A stretch of 64,000 bases of DNA from Inia geoffrensis (GCA_036417435.1 CM070916.1:22638052-22702051); one strand, 5' to 3'. Positions 23,916 to 35,922 are shown, counted from the stretch's first letter. The notes: a model not told the origin generated them from the letters alone. Translations and numbers: made by a program.

Positions 23916-23928
23916 CTACTCACTGATT

Positions 23929-24479
23929 TTTTTGGATAAGTTCCCTTTTCCTTGGAACTTCTTTCTCTTTTCAACCTTATGTACTCTCAAGTTTTACCCC
24001 AAACCAGTTTGCAATTACAAAATAATCACCTTCCTTTGAAAATCATTGAAGATTTAGCTACACAGATAAACACCAACCTGCCGCATCTACAAATCCTCAT
24101 TATTATCCTATCTTTGATGACTATGTAATTCCCATATCATAAAAATGTAAATGGCTATTTTAAGGTAAAAAATGCACAAATGAGTAGAGGAAGAGAGGGG
24201 TCATGATTCAGCTTTTCTTTACTTCCCAGTGGTGCAGGGATAAGGAGTAGATGGAAATATAGGGCACAGTGATTGAACATAACTTATCTACCACAATACA
24301 CTATTACATAGGATATTTGAACATGAGTCACTAAGATAATTTCAACAGGTCAAGCCCTTCCAGAAAAAAATAAAATACTCCATTTTAACTACTTCACTGA
24401 AAAGGTTATGAAAGTTAATAAACTCGTTTTAAAAGATCCCATATTACAAACTCAACCTCCAGGATATTAGAGTGCTAAT
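23929..24479. other. Unassigned DNA
   Basis: No recognised gene or repeat. Confidence 0.4.
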
Positions 24480-24700
24480 AAAATTTTGTGGGAGCATGAC
24501 GCAGTGGGATAAGTGTCAAGACTATAGTCAGACAGTATGAGCACTATTTGCAGATCTGTAATTTGCTCATTGTGTGGCCTGAGAATGCCACTGTCCCTTT
24601 AGGAATCTGAACTCTCCATCTATTAAAATGAGATATAAAGCTTTACCTGAATCAATACGTAACTCTAAATATCATGCTCATTGTTTTTCATTTTAAAAAA
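24480..24700 (+). mobile_element. MIR SINE
   Basis: Forward MIR traces: TCAAGACTATAGTCAGACAG, TTTGCTCATTGTGTGGCCTGAGAATGCC, CTCTCCATCTATTAAAATGAG. Diverged. Confidence 0.5.
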
Positions 24701-24739
24701 TGAAATTAAAAAATTATATTTAAGTGCATGTTGTCACAC

Positions 24740-25273
24740 AATTTTTAAACTCATTTTATGATTGACATACAAAAACTGCAGATATCCAATGTATACAACA
24801 CGATGCGTTTAGAGATAAGTTTACACCCATGAAACCATCATCACTATCAATGGCACAAGCTTATCCATCACCTCCAAAAGTTTCCTCCCACCACCTTTGT
24901 TTTCTTTTCCTTTTGTGATAAGAGCACTTAACATATGATTTACCTTCTTGGTAAAGTTTTAAGTATACAATACTTAATCATAGGACCTAGACTGTACAAC
25001 AGATCACCAATAGGTCACCAACAATTACTTCGCATAACTGAAAGTCTATGACCAACATCTCCCCAGTCCCCCTTCCACCCAGCCCCTGGCAACCATTATT
25101 CTACTCTGCTTCTATGTGTTGACTATTTTAGATTCCACCTATAAGTGTAATCACACAGTATTTGTCTTTCTGTGCCCAGATTATTTCACTTAGCATAATG
25201 ACCTCCAAGTTGATCCATGTTGTCACTAACGGTAGGATTTCTTTTTTTTTTTTACAGCTCAATGATATTCCAC

Positions 25274-25275
<2 letters not shown>
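24740..25275 (+). mobile_element. Old LINE-1 3'UTR (L1M type)
   Basis: TGATTGACATACAAAAACTGC, TTTACACCCATGAAACCATCATC, CATCACCTCCAAAAGTTTCC, CCCAGCCCCTGGCAACCATTATTCTACTCTGC and TTATTTCACTTAGCATAATGACC follow the order of the old L1M 3'UTR. The GT microsatellite at 25276 may have grown near its end. Confidence 0.65.
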
Positions 25276-25305
<30 letters not shown>

Positions 25306-25308
25306 CGA
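25276..25308. repeat. (GT)n microsatellite
   Basis: About 15 GT units with one TATG interruption. Confidence 0.9.
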
Positions 25309-25319
25309 AATACACACCC

Positions 25320-26060
25320 ATTCATCAGCTCTTTCCCAGAAACTTCTGCTTGGGGTTCATGTGAAAAACTGGAGGCAAGAAAAATTGACCCACTGTCGAG
25401 ACATAAAGTAGGCAACAAAACTGAAACTAGAGATGGCCCAGATGTTGAAACTATCAGACAGGGATTTTAAAATAACTGGGGCTAACATGCCAAAGGATCT
25501 AGAGGAAATGGTAGATAAGAATCATGAACAAATAGAGAATTTTAGCAGAGAAATGGAAACAATAAAAAAGAGTCAAATAGAAATCCTACAACACACACAC
25601 ACAATATGAAGATGAGAATTCCTATGATGGGCTTCAGCAAAGTGGCTATAGGATAGTAAATAATCAGTGAACTCCAAGATTAATCAAGACCAATCAAGAA
25701 AAAAGTGAGAAAATAGGGAAATTACAAATATCAAAAATAAAAGTAGTATCACTACAGATCCTGCAGACCTTAAAGGTTAATAAAGGAATGTTATAAACAA
25801 TTAAGTGGGAAATACTCAACAACTTCGACAAAATGGCAAATTCCTTGAAAAGCATAAACTATCAAAATTCACTGAGAAATAAATATAAAATATAATATAT
25901 CCATTAAATAAACTAAAATGGCTTTTTTGGTTAAAAGACATTACACACACACATACACACACACACACACACAAAATGCATACCTAGATAGTTTTACTGG
26001 TAAATTGAATCAAATATAATCCAACAAAAATTTAAGGGAAAAAAACCTATAATACACCTT
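25320..26060 (+). mobile_element. Degenerate LINE-1 ORF1/ORF2 fragments (old)
   Basis: L1 phrasing such as GCAGAGAAATGGAAACAATAAAAAAGAGTCAAATAGAA (ORF1-like) and ATCCTGCAGACCTTAAAGGTTAATAAAGG...CAACTTCGACAAAATGGCAAATTCC (ORF2-like), with CA-repeat interruptions at 25591-25604 and 25944-25974. No frame survives. Confidence 0.5.
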
Positions 26061-26069
26061 GTGAATTAT

Positions 26070-26260
26070 GCTACTCACCATTATAAGTGCTTTCCACAGA
26101 TTAATTTATTAATCTTCGCAAGAACCATTTTAGGTGGGTACTACTATCTCAATTTAATAAATAAGGAGAATGAAACACAGGCGATAGTAGTGTGACTAAT
26201 AAATGTTGGATCTGGACTTAACAAAGGCAGTCTGACTCTGGTGACCTTTTCTTTTTCATT
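26070..26260 (-). mobile_element. MIR SINE
   Basis: Reverse-complement MIR: CTTTCCACAGATTAATTTATTAATC, AAGAACCATTTTAGGTGGGTACTACTATC, GAGAATGAAACACAGGCGATAG, GGCAGTCTGACTCTGG. Confidence 0.6.
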
Positions 26261-26317
26261 ATGTTATATTGAATTCTAAGCAAATAAAATAGCAAAGAAA
26301 TGAGCAGGTGTGTGAAT

Positions 26318-26319
26318 GA

Positions 26320-26359
<40 letters not shown>
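26318..26359. repeat. (GT)n microsatellite
   Basis: GAGTGAGTG leading into about 18 uninterrupted GT units; long enough to be a good polymorphism candidate. Confidence 0.95.
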
Positions 26360-26389
26360 TTTGTGTGTATATATTTCATATATTAGAAA

Positions 26390-27010
26390 AGTAACATCAT
26401 AAAAGAAAGGATAAAGGAAATTCTTCTGAGACAAGAGGCTTACTACAAACTCAAATATAACCTAAATGGATGAAAGTGTTACATGTTGTTTTAAAAATTC
26501 AATATATTAAAAAGGATTATACTGAAATAAATAGCTAATCCCAGGGTAGAGAAAGCCTTTCTATGCATAAAAGCAGTACATTATAAAAAATCTCAAAAGA
26601 AAAAGATTGTTTCTATTTATAGAATATATAATATTCTAATAAAGGATGAAGATAAACCTTTTCAATCACTAACACCTCAATAGGGAAAACATGACATAGA
26701 ATGAACTAATAATTCACAAAAGAAATATAGTTAGCTAGTAAAACAGCTAGGAAAGTTAATATCCTCCAAAGTAAGCAACAAATGCAAATTGGTAGAATTT
26801 TTTTCTGGAAAACTAACAAGAAAATTGATAGATCTATTACTAGAGGAGATACAGGAAAATGGAATCTGTGGAATCATCTTGAAAGGGTATATACTAATGC
26901 AACCTTTCTGAAAAACAACTTGGTAATACATGTCAAGATCTTTATAAAAGTTTAGAATTTTTTCAGAAAAAAAAACAAAACCTAAGATATGGGTAAAAAT
27001 TGTACATCCC
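26390..27010 (+). mobile_element. Possible old LINE-1 ORF2 3' fragment
   Basis: Near the right end, ACTAATGCAACCTTTCTGAAAAACAACTTGG and GTAAAAATTGTACATCCCTAG resemble the ORF2 3' coding region of old L1s. The left part is weaker. Confidence 0.4.
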
Positions 27011-27029
27011 TAGATGTCTATCACACTTC

Positions 27030-27310
27030 ACATTTTAAGGCAAAATGCCAGGCATGATGGTTACCAGCTAGGACTCTGAAACCAGACATCCTGGTTTCAG
27101 ATTCAGACTCTACAACTTCCCAGCTGCATGACTTGGGGCAAATCATATATAACCTCCCTGTACCTTGGTTTTCACATCTGTATAATGGGGATAAAAACAG
27201 CACATACTTATGAATTTGTTCTGCAGATTAAAGATGATATCTCTAAAGACTTAGAGCAGCTCCCAGCACAAAATAAGCACAATAGAGATGATAGCTATAA
27301 GTACTGTGTT
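27030..27310 (+). mobile_element. MIR SINE, nearly full length
   Basis: Clear MIR order: GGTTACCAGCTAGGACTCTG, ATCCTGGTTTCAGATTCAGACTC, CCAGCTGCATGACTTGGGGCAAATC, CCTCCCTGTACCTTGGTTTTCACATCTGTATAATGGGG, CAGCTCCCAGCACAAAATAAGCAC. Confidence 0.8.
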
Positions 27311-27834
27311 TATAATTCAGCCTTGGAAAGAGCATGACTTTATAATAAAATACATGTGTAATCTTCTGTAGGTATCAAATATCATTTTTCCAAAGAATAT
27401 TTAATACCATGGAGAAGTAACAATAAAAGAAGTATATATAGTAGACTTTATATATAAAAGAGAATGTAAACAGAGGAAAATTTTAAGAAGTAAATACTTC
27501 AAATATCATCAGAAATTTTGTAGGAATGGTGACGTTTCAAGTGATAATGATGAACATAATCTTGGCTTATTTAGATAATAACATTTATCATCATATGGGA
27601 TCATATATACTGCAACCAAATTATTAATTTATCTTACATTCAGAGTTAATCTTGTGTACTCAAGCCTCTTTAGATATAGCTGATACAAGTACTAGAAATT
27701 CTTATAAATTATACATTAATTATTAAATGAATATTATTTGGCTATACGCTCAATGTAAGGCAAATACATGAATATACTAAAACAGATCATGACTAATTTT
27801 AAGTGTTCCCATGTAATTAAATATGGCTCTGAAC
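27311..27834. other. Unassigned AT-rich DNA
   Basis: No recognised gene or repeat. Confidence 0.4.
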
Positions 27835-27851
27835 TAAAATGTTACTTTAGG

Positions 27852-28085
27852 GACTTCCTTGGTGGCACAGTGGTTGAGAGTCCGCCTGCCAATGCAGGGG
27901 ACACGGGTTTGTGCCCCGGTCCAGGAAGATCCCACATGCCGGGAAGATCCCACATGACGCGGAGCGGCTGGGCCCGTGAGCCATGGCCGCTGAGCCTGCA
28001 CGTCCGGAGCCTGTGCTCCACAACGGGAGAGGTTACAACAGTGAGAGGCCCGCGTACCGAAAAAATAAAAAAAAAAATTAACACT
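27852..28085 (+). mobile_element. CHR-type SINE (short form) with internal tandem duplication
   Basis: Perfect 17-bp target-site duplication TAAAATGTTACTTTAGG at 27835-27851 and 28086-28102. Inside, the segment around GGAAGATCCCACATG occurs twice in a row (about 27925-27959), an 18-bp tandem duplication not seen in the other copies. The perfect duplication suggests a fairly recent insertion. Confidence 0.93.
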
Positions 28086-28102
28086 TAAAATGTTACTTTA
28101 GG

Positions 28103-28784
28103 AAAGAGAATAAAGAAATTTGAGCAAGAAACATCTTAACACAAAGCTTTTTTTGAGCATTTAGTGTTATATTAATGTTATCCTCATGTAATATGAAAAA
28201 CACAGTCTCACAATATCACTTTCCTGGGATTCTAAAATGAGGTTATTAATCACATCTACCATCTACCTTTCATGAACACGTATTGTAGCATAATTTCTTA
28301 AACAGTGAGACTTTTTGCGAGAATGCCTATGAAAATATGAATATCTCACTATTTCATCTCTTAAAATATGAACATTTTTTGATCACTTTTAAAGACCTAG
28401 TTGAAGCAACTCGATAAAATATATTGGGACAGTCATCACTTTGAACCGAAATCTGTTTGCATGTGAGGTCCAGTGGGGAGTAGTGTGTACATTTTAATAG
28501 CTCTGAGCATTGCATGCTTTTGAGTTTCACTTTAATAATAAAATACTTTAGAAGTTCTACTTACTGTACCTTTATTTATTTAAGCATTAAAACAATAATA
28601 TTTTAGACTTGTAGGGAATACTAGAGATCGCTCACACAATCCCCTATTTCTTCTGGAATCACTTCAACAGCTTAGATGGTACTCCAGATTTTGTCTCAAT
28701 CCTCGAGGCTCAGGAAGCTCTTACACCATCTTACTGGGTTACCTATAATACTTTTGTATTGGGCTAATTGCTATGTTATTGATC
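28103..28784. other. Unassigned AT-rich DNA
   Basis: No recognised gene or repeat. Confidence 0.4.
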
Positions 28785-28935
28785 ATATCATGGAAGTTGG
28801 AATATGGGCTTTGGGGTCAGAGCAGGGTTAACCTGATGTTTTCTAACCTTATAATGCAAATTACTTAGCCTTCAAGATCCTCAGCTGCCTTATCTTTAAA
28901 ATGGGCCTAATTTATGGACTAGCTGTAATTCTATA
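28785..28935 (+). mobile_element. MIR SINE
   Basis: Forward MIR: TGGAATATGGGCTTTGGGGTCAGAGCAGG, GCAAATTACTTAGCCTTC, TCAGCTGCCTTATCTTTAAAATGGG. Confidence 0.65.
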
Positions 28936-30824
28936 CAAATTGTGTATATACATAGAATTTTTTACATTTAATTCCTTAATATTTTATACTTTTTACATTT
29001 CTTTTACAGTGAGACATGAAGTAATGAGTTAAATATATTTTTTCCAGTCAGTTGTCTGAATAGTATTTTGGTGATTACTCCATCTTTTTGAAAACTCAGC
29101 CTCAATTCCACCTTATATGCATACCGTATCCCTTAGGTTACCTGACACAGGGTAGGCACTCAATTAAGTGAAGGTTCTTATCCTCCTTCTACTGAGTTTA
29201 AACCTGCTTTTCTCTAAATTCCATTGTCCTTATTTTGTCTGTAGCCATACCAACAAAACTTATTTAACAAATTAAACACCCTGAATTCCTTCAATCTGTT
29301 TTCACGTGGCATAGTTTTCCACTAGAATGCCATCAGGGCTGCCCTCCTTTCTGTAAGCCCTAACAATGTTCATCTAACAAGGTGGCTTCATGGACAGACC
29401 ATTTTCTACCAGACATGTTTTGTCAGTTACAGATGATTAGGAAATAACATCTTCCCTTGTTACCAACTTCACTTCTCTGAATGCAGTCTAATTTTGCATT
29501 AGTATTTTTCACATTTAATTCATATTGTTGAACTAATGAGTTTTGTCATTAGCTAAAGCCCTGATTCTTTTTGTATGTCAATTCTTTTTCAGCCCGATTT
29601 TCTCCATTTTGAAAATATGAGGTGTCTTGACCATCTGATAATAATCTTTAAAAATGCCAAACATCTAATAACAAGAAAGAAAAGGTCACTTATCCTTTAC
29701 CTTATATTTTTACTATCTCTTTCCTTCAAGATATTGTCTAAGAAATTTACTTTCTTTAAATATATGTTGTTTTAGACTCATAGAGTAAGTTTTAAGACTG
29801 AAAAATATCTTAAAGAGAGCGACAGTCTTTTCCAATTAAGTAAACTCTCAGTATTTTCAGTATTCATCTCACTTTACACCTTGTTTCATACACCAGAAAA
29901 GTTTCAGAAAAGCACATACAACATAATTTCATTTTGACATATGGGTGCTTATGCACAAGTATACACATATTTCAAAATCAAGTATATGCATACTTGGTAT
30001 GTACAAGAATGTATATAACAAAATACTACGTCAAGCTTGGGACTGGGAAGTGGGAATTAAGGGACAAAGGGATTTGCCATTCTTTTTTTTTTTTTCTTAT
30101 AGTGGGCAAACTTTGCTTTTATAATATTACTTAGGCTCTTACTTGGATAATAGCTGTAATAAATATCAGTCAATGTAATAAGCACATCAGAACATCATGT
30201 TTTATCATCTAAATTATGAATAAAATTCAGCCATGGATAATCCACTATATTTTAAATTTTATATTGACATTTATGCACTTTTATTTTAAATATGCTTAAA
30301 ATATTTTATTCATTCTTTCTGTATAACTTGATTTAAATCTTTTGCCTTTCTCAAACATTCCGGTTTTAGAGTGTTTTCCACTTCATCATATGGAAGTAAA
30401 TTTTACTCATTTCTCTGTTAACTACTTTGCCTCTATATTATCCACAAACTCAAAGAGCCTACTGGCACACAGTTCTTTCAGGCTTTCAGAATTTTATGCA
30501 ATTTTGTGATATCTCCCAGTATCTCGTTAATAGGATGAGCAAGAGACATCAAGATAAAATACTGGGAAAGCAGACTACACTGCAATAGCACAGGGAAACT
30601 CATTACTAAAACCCATAGAAACAAGAGAGCAAGATTAATGGTCTTAAACATTAAGACGGTGAGGTTGGAGGGATAACAAAAGCATTGCTGTATTTTTCAC
30701 TCTCTTCCCAATCTTAAATGCATCTGTTTTGTTTAGAATTACTTTTATGAATCTCTATTTAAATTAATAAAATAATTACTCGTCTTTAAAGAGTAACACA
30801 TTTATTTCAAAGGGAAAAAAATGG
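28936..30824. other. Unassigned AT-rich DNA
   Basis: Almost 2 kb without a recognised gene. About 29120-29190 (CTGACACAGGGTAGGCACTCAATTAA) may be the tail of a MIR or L2. Two 66-codon frames have no signature. Confidence 0.4.
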
Positions 30825-31040
30825 TATATAGTGAAAGAGCATGGACTTGGGAATCATAAGCTTTGACCTAAATATGCTGCTTATTTACTCTCCAATCTCA
30901 GGCAAAGAAATTCACTTCTCTGGCCCTCAATTTTCTCTTCTATAAAATAGGAGTAATAGGATATATGCTTAATGGACTTGCTGTGAATTGGTAAATCAGG
31001 GAAACTATACAAAGTCCAGATCACATAACAGAAATACACA
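30825..31040 (+). mobile_element. MIR SINE
   Basis: Forward MIR: GTGAAAGAGCATGGACTTGGGAATCATAAGC, CAATCTCAGGCAAAGAAATTCACTTCTCTGGCCCTCAATTTTC, TATAAAATAGGAGTAATAGG, AAAGTCCAGATCACATAA. Confidence 0.7.
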
Positions 31041-31814
31041 AATCCTATTTTACAAAGAGAAAGCTAAATAAAATAATATATCAGTACTTTTAGACTGCTT
31101 AGAACCTTGGTGTTATCAGAGATTTCATCAAAAGACTATATTGGAGAAGGTAAGATTATCCAGAAAATTATTATCTCTGTTTTAAAAAGGAGTTACAGGA
31201 GATGAATTTCCCCCACCAAAACTCCATGAAAATGACGACGAGTGAAACAAAAAAGTGTAAATGGCAAAGAATAGGAAAAGATAAGAATGGTTAACAAAAT
31301 GTTGCAAGATGGAAATAGCAAGAAAGAGTTGTAACTGACTTAGAGTAGCAGTGATTAGTTGGTTTGGTTTTTATTTTGTGAAACTTGAACAAACAGTTGA
31401 GTTTCACATGTGGGCTGATGTGGCACAGCACACAGTTACACATAGGGAGTTAAAAGTCCAGAAGGGAAAGGACCATAAGACCCCCACTACCAGCAGGCAG
31501 GTTTATGGAAATTTGGGGAAGGGCCTTGAACTTCCATGGATGTTGAAATGATGTTCAACTCATTTGTATTCAAACGTCTCAGTGGCAAGAGTGATCATCC
31601 AATTAGGATTCTACTTGGTTTTAGGCCTGCTGCTATATAATCTTAGGTATTTCTCTTTGCCTGAGAATCTTCCTCAATTCCCATCTCATGTGTGTCCAAT
31701 GGATCACAAACGGATCACAAGAAGAAAGGAGGATTTACCAGCAGGAAGAATCAGAGGGTCAGACTGGCTGACCAAGGCTCTTAACTCTCCTGCCTGGCAA
31801 AAGGGACTTCTCTA
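31041..31814. other. Unassigned DNA
   Basis: No recognised family. The 66- and 95-codon plus frames at 31351-31851 show no domain. Confidence 0.35.
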
Positions 31815-32450
31815 CTTCTATCCATTCGGTCATTTACTCATCAAATATTAAGTAAATTCTATGTGCCACGAACCATCCTAAGATTTCTAAGGACATAGCA
31901 GTGAAGGAAACAAAGTCCTTACCTTTGAGGACTTACATTCTAATGGCGAGATACAGACAATAAACACGCTAAAAAACTGTCAGTGCTGTTAAGAAATATC
32001 AGGGTATAAATGGTGGTAAGCGTGGAAGTGGGGACTATTTGATACAGGAGAGACAGAAAGCTTGTCCGAGAAGCCTATGTGTAAGCAAAGAATGAAAGGG
32101 AAATGAGAGCATGATCCAAGAGTCTGGCTAAGAGTTTATGGAAGAGAAAGTATGAAGCACAAATGAAACACAAGAAGAGTCCAGGATATAGAACCAGTGA
32201 CTGCTCTCATGGAGTACACTTCCCACAAATAGAGACAGACAATAAAGAAACAAATACAAACAAGGTGGAAAATATCAGACAGTGGTGACTTCTACAGAGA
32301 AAATGATAACAGCCTAATGTAATAGAAAGTGACCCAATATGTCTATTTTTATATTGAGGTGTTAGCAACCATCCACCTAAAGAGTGAGGTTAGGCTTCTC
32401 TGAGGACAGCTGCCTAGCATAAAAAGGTGGCAGGAGAGTCACTGTGCCAG
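31815..32450 (-). mobile_element. L2 LINE 3' fragments (two in a row)
   Basis: Plus strand shows the L2 3' end in reverse: CATTTACTCATCAAATATTAAG, CTATGTGCCACGAACCATCC, GGACTTACATTCTAATGGCGAG, ACAGACAATAAACACG. A second start-like copy follows at about 32190 (TGCTCTCATGGAGTACAC, ACAGACAATAAAGAAAC) through GGCTTCTCTGAGGACAGC. Either two insertions or a duplication. Confidence 0.6.
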
Positions 32451-32830
32451 ACAAGCCTAGCAGAAGTACGAGGCCACCAAACAGAGAGCACGAAACGGAA
32501 AACATACTCCTTTCCATCGCACTGTGATTTGGATGGCTCAGGAGAAGTGAGGCAGGAGGCGTTTTTTTAAAAAAAAAATCAAAGCAACTGCAAACCAAAT
32601 GCAAAAAGAAGTGATGGAACAACTGCTGAGGGCAAAGTGTTAAAAGCTTAATTTTCCAGACATCTTGGATGAGGAAGATACGGCACAAGTGACTAAGAAG
32701 TATTTAGAGAGTGAAGAGAAAAAATGAAGGTGTTTCTCCTTCTCTTATCTGGATTTCAGCCTCGACTTTCTCCTCCTTTCCCTTTTCTCACCCTCTCTTG
32801 TTTCACATTCACTTCCTTGATCAGGACTCA
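32451..32830. other. Unassigned DNA
   Basis: No recognised gene or repeat. Includes an AT palindrome-like TTTTTTTAAAAAAAAA at about 32560. Confidence 0.4.
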
Positions 32831-32893
32831 GACACAAACACATATTATTTACTGAGCATCAAAGACCCAAACACATATTATTTATTGAGCATC
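32831..32893. repeat. 33-bp direct tandem duplication
   Basis: Two adjacent copies of a 33-bp unit (32831-32863, then 32864-32893 incomplete) share AAACACATATTATTTAYTGAGCATC with a single internal difference there. Confidence 0.9.
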
Positions 32894-32949
32894 TCCACTT
32901 GGAATAATACACTGATACATCACATTCAACCACACCAAACCTGATCTGA

Positions 32950-33510
32950 TTATACCTGATACTCTCTCTTCCCATTCTTGGATAATAACACGCATCCAGC
33001 AACCAGAAGAGACTCACCAGTCAGACCACCGCCCACCTCCCCTGCAGGCTGTAGCTTAGCAGTGCCCGTGACGACCCACCTCTACCCCCCATACCTCATC
33101 TTTGGCCCCATTTCTCTTCATTTCCTCTGGAACTCCCTGAGTCCCGCCCCTTAACATCAATCACCTGAATTACTACGGCAGCTTCCTCATTGACTCTCCT
33201 ACTACTACACTGTCCCCCACTCACCCTCAACCCTCCTAGGAGCTATTCTTTAAAGCACAAATATGATTATTTTACTGTCATATTGAAAAACATGATGTTC
33301 TCCGAGATTCCTTAACCTCTGTTTCTGTTGTTTCATCTCCCTGGGAAGCCCCGCCCTCAGTTTCCATCCCAGCCCTGGTGCAGCCTCACCTCTCACTTCT
33401 TATACAAACCATCAGTCAGGGTGCATTCCACCTCTCACCTCTGGGCACTCAGTCCCCTCTGTGCACAGGCAAGAGGCTCTTTTTTCTCCTTTATTTGCTC
33501 AGTTAGTTAG
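32950..33510 (+). mobile_element. L2 LINE fragment
   Basis: Forward L2: CTGAATTACTACGGCAGCTTCCTCATTGACTCTCC, CTATTCTTTAAAGCACAAATATGATTATTTTACTGTC, CCATCAGTCAGGGTGCATTCC. The 60-codon frame at 33328 lies within it. Confidence 0.55.
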
Positions 33511-33519
33511 TCAACAACA

Positions 33520-33700
33520 CATGCAACTTACAACTCCTGGGGGACAACAGAAAGTAAAACAGTAAATAAAAAATAATTTTTAGAAGGTGATAAGTACTAT
33601 GAAGTAAACAAAAAAAGGGATTTTAGATAGGTATCTCAACAATGAAAAGGAAGTAGCCAAGATAAAACTGGTGCAGGCGGATGTGAGGGAGCATTAAAAG
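33520..33700 (-). mobile_element. L2 LINE fragment (weak)
   Basis: AAGGTGATAAGTACTATGAAG and AGTAAAACAGTAAATAAAAA resemble reverse-complement L2 3' sequence. Confidence 0.35.
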
Positions 33701-33714
33701 GAAACAGCACTTGG

Positions 33715-33920
33715 GGCTTCCCTGGTGGCGCAGTGGTTGAGAGTCCACCTGCCGATGCAGGGGACGCGGGTTCGTGCCCCGGTCCGGGAAGATCCCACAT
33801 GCCGCGGAGCTGCTGGGCCCGTGAGCCATGGCCGCTGAGCTTGCATGTCCGGAGCCTGTGCTCCGCAACTGGCGAGGCCACAACAGTGAGAGGCCCGCGT
33901 ACCACAAAAAAAAAAAAAAA
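33715..33920 (+). mobile_element. CHR-type SINE (short cetacean form)
   Basis: Complete, close to the common sequence of the other copies, with about 24 A in the tail (to about 33929). The downstream flank is an L1 tail. Target duplication is unclear (GCACTTGG versus GTCATTGG). Confidence 0.92.
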
Positions 33921-33931
33921 AAAAAAAAAGT

Positions 33932-34078
33932 CATTGGAGATACTCTGTAATGAACTACATGGGAAAAGAATCTAAAAAAGAGTGGATATATGTATATGTA
34001 TAACTGATACACTTTGCTGTTCAGCAGAAACTAACACATGATTGTAAATCAACTATACTCTAATAAAATTTTTCTTAA
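33932..34078 (+). mobile_element. LINE-1 3'-terminal fragment
   Basis: CTACATGGGAAAAGAATCTAAAAAAGAGTGG, GTATATGTATAACTGATACAC, CAGCAGAAACTAACACATGATTGTAAATCAACTATACTCTAATAAAATTTTTC: the cetartiodactyl L1 terminus, 5'-truncated. Confidence 0.85.
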
Positions 34079-35527
34079 ATGGGAAAAAAGAACATACAAA
34101 AATGTTCCAGTGGAATATTATACAATCATCAACTATTATGTTTACAAAGAAATGTTAACATCAAAACAAATGCTTGTGTTATTATAAAAACAAAGAGAAC
34201 AATGTAAAATATAGTAGGATCTAAACAATGCCAGAAAATATGTATAGATGGAGAAGTCACCAAAGGGTTCCAAAACTTACTTCTAAATAATAGGATTATG
34301 AGTGACTTTTATGCTTTTTTGTATGTTTCATCATTTATTTAGCAAGTTTCCTACCATAAGCATGCTTTAAAAAGAACAAAAGTTTATATCTAAGAACTAA
34401 GTGCTAATAGTAGTCTGCTTTACTCTACTCCCAGGTTTCTATAGCACATGTTAGTACCCAGAACTACAGTAAACAACAATCTTGGTTTGCTTGGAACTAA
34501 GAGATTTCTCGGGATGTGGGTATTTCATTGCTAAAACTGGGACAGCCCTGGGCAAACTGATTGCTGGTAACCCTATGACTAGAACTCTTAGTGGAAATAT
34601 ATGGAAACATGTAGAATTGAGTTGAAAACTGGATTCTTCTAAATAGGCAAAAACAATAAAAATCTGTTAACTCTGCACAGAAAAAAAAAAAAAAAAAAGT
34701 CCCCTGGAGAATATCAGGCAGGGGAATAAACTTTCATATTAAAATAAAAATTGGGGAAAATGGCAGAAATAACTTATTCCCATTTCTACTTTATAGATTA
34801 AATTTATCTCTAAAATTATTGCCGCCACTGATATCATCAAATGTGGTTCCAAAATGGTTGCCCCGCCTTCCTGACAGAGTAACATTTCCAGCTTTTTACC
34901 TTCAACTCTTCAACACTGTGCTTAAATATATGCTACTTAATGAAGAATGGTATTGATATTTATGAACTAGTTTGTGCAATTAATGTGTGCATGGTTAGGA
35001 GACGAGTGTATCCTGCAATTATAAAAATCAAGCTAAATGCAATAAATACACGAATTTGGAGCAAGAAGGGGAGAAAGAAATATTTAAAACAACTAAACAA
35101 ATTATTGTGTCATCCTTTCTAAAGGAACTAGAACAAGTACAGAAATAATGAGCCATTATTCAGAGAACATAGCAGGAACTAACGAAGTTGCCAGGCAGAC
35201 TAATTTGATTTTTTTTTTTCTTTATCGTAGAGAGTTTGCTGTTGAAAAAAAAAAAATCAGAAGCATAAACTATATCTGACTTCAGTAAGATATCTGACAC
35301 ATAATAACCTACAGAAAGATTTTAAATCAGATTTGTTTGGACAGAAATGCAATTAGAAGTGACTCAAAGCTAGGTCTATGTGTAAAACTGTAAGGTATCA
35401 TTATAAATGGCCATACATCTTTCTCAGTAGTTATAACAAACATTGTTCCATAAAGGGCCATTATTGGTTTTAAATATCTTAAAAAAAAAAAACCTAGAGG
35501 ACAGAAAGAACATACTAATTGTTTATT

Positions 35528-35529
<2 letters not shown>
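34079..35529. other. Unassigned AT-rich DNA
   Basis: No gene seen. About 34470-34590 contains AAAACTGGGACAGCCCTGGGCAAACTG, reminiscent of a medium-reiteration repeat I cannot name. An 18-A tract at 34680-34698 has no recognised element upstream. Confidence 0.35.

Positions 35530-35563
<34 letters not shown>
35530..35563. repeat. (GT)n microsatellite
   Basis: About 15-16 uninterrupted GT units. Confidence 0.95.
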
Positions 35564-35908
35564 AAGAAAATAAGCAGAGGAGCAGTAAGTATGTAAGAAA
35601 AGGGGAAAGTAAAGGAGGAAGAAAATTGGTTAATAAGGAAATTTAGAATCAGAAGACCCAACTTCAAGAATATAGCAATTACTAAGTATTCTTCGAACAG
35701 ATATGCTGATATAGTTTGTAATTTTAGTTTTAAGTTTGTACTTTTATTCCTTTACAGAATGCAATTTTGTTTTAAAAATTGGTTCTTAATACTAATGCTG
35801 CATTTCCCAGTCATATCATTATTCTCCATTTAGATTTAGCTATAAAAGATTACAAGAGTCATTCTTTACCAGTGTTTCTTTGTTTCCCCATTTTGGAAGG
35901 GAGTGCTG
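35564..35908. other. Unassigned DNA
   Basis: Purine-rich start, then unremarkable AT-rich sequence. The 188-codon plus frame that begins at 35779 is open only because it reads through the antisense of the SINE at 35923 and the L2 beyond. Confidence 0.4.
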
Positions 35909-35922
35909 GGGACAAAATTTTA

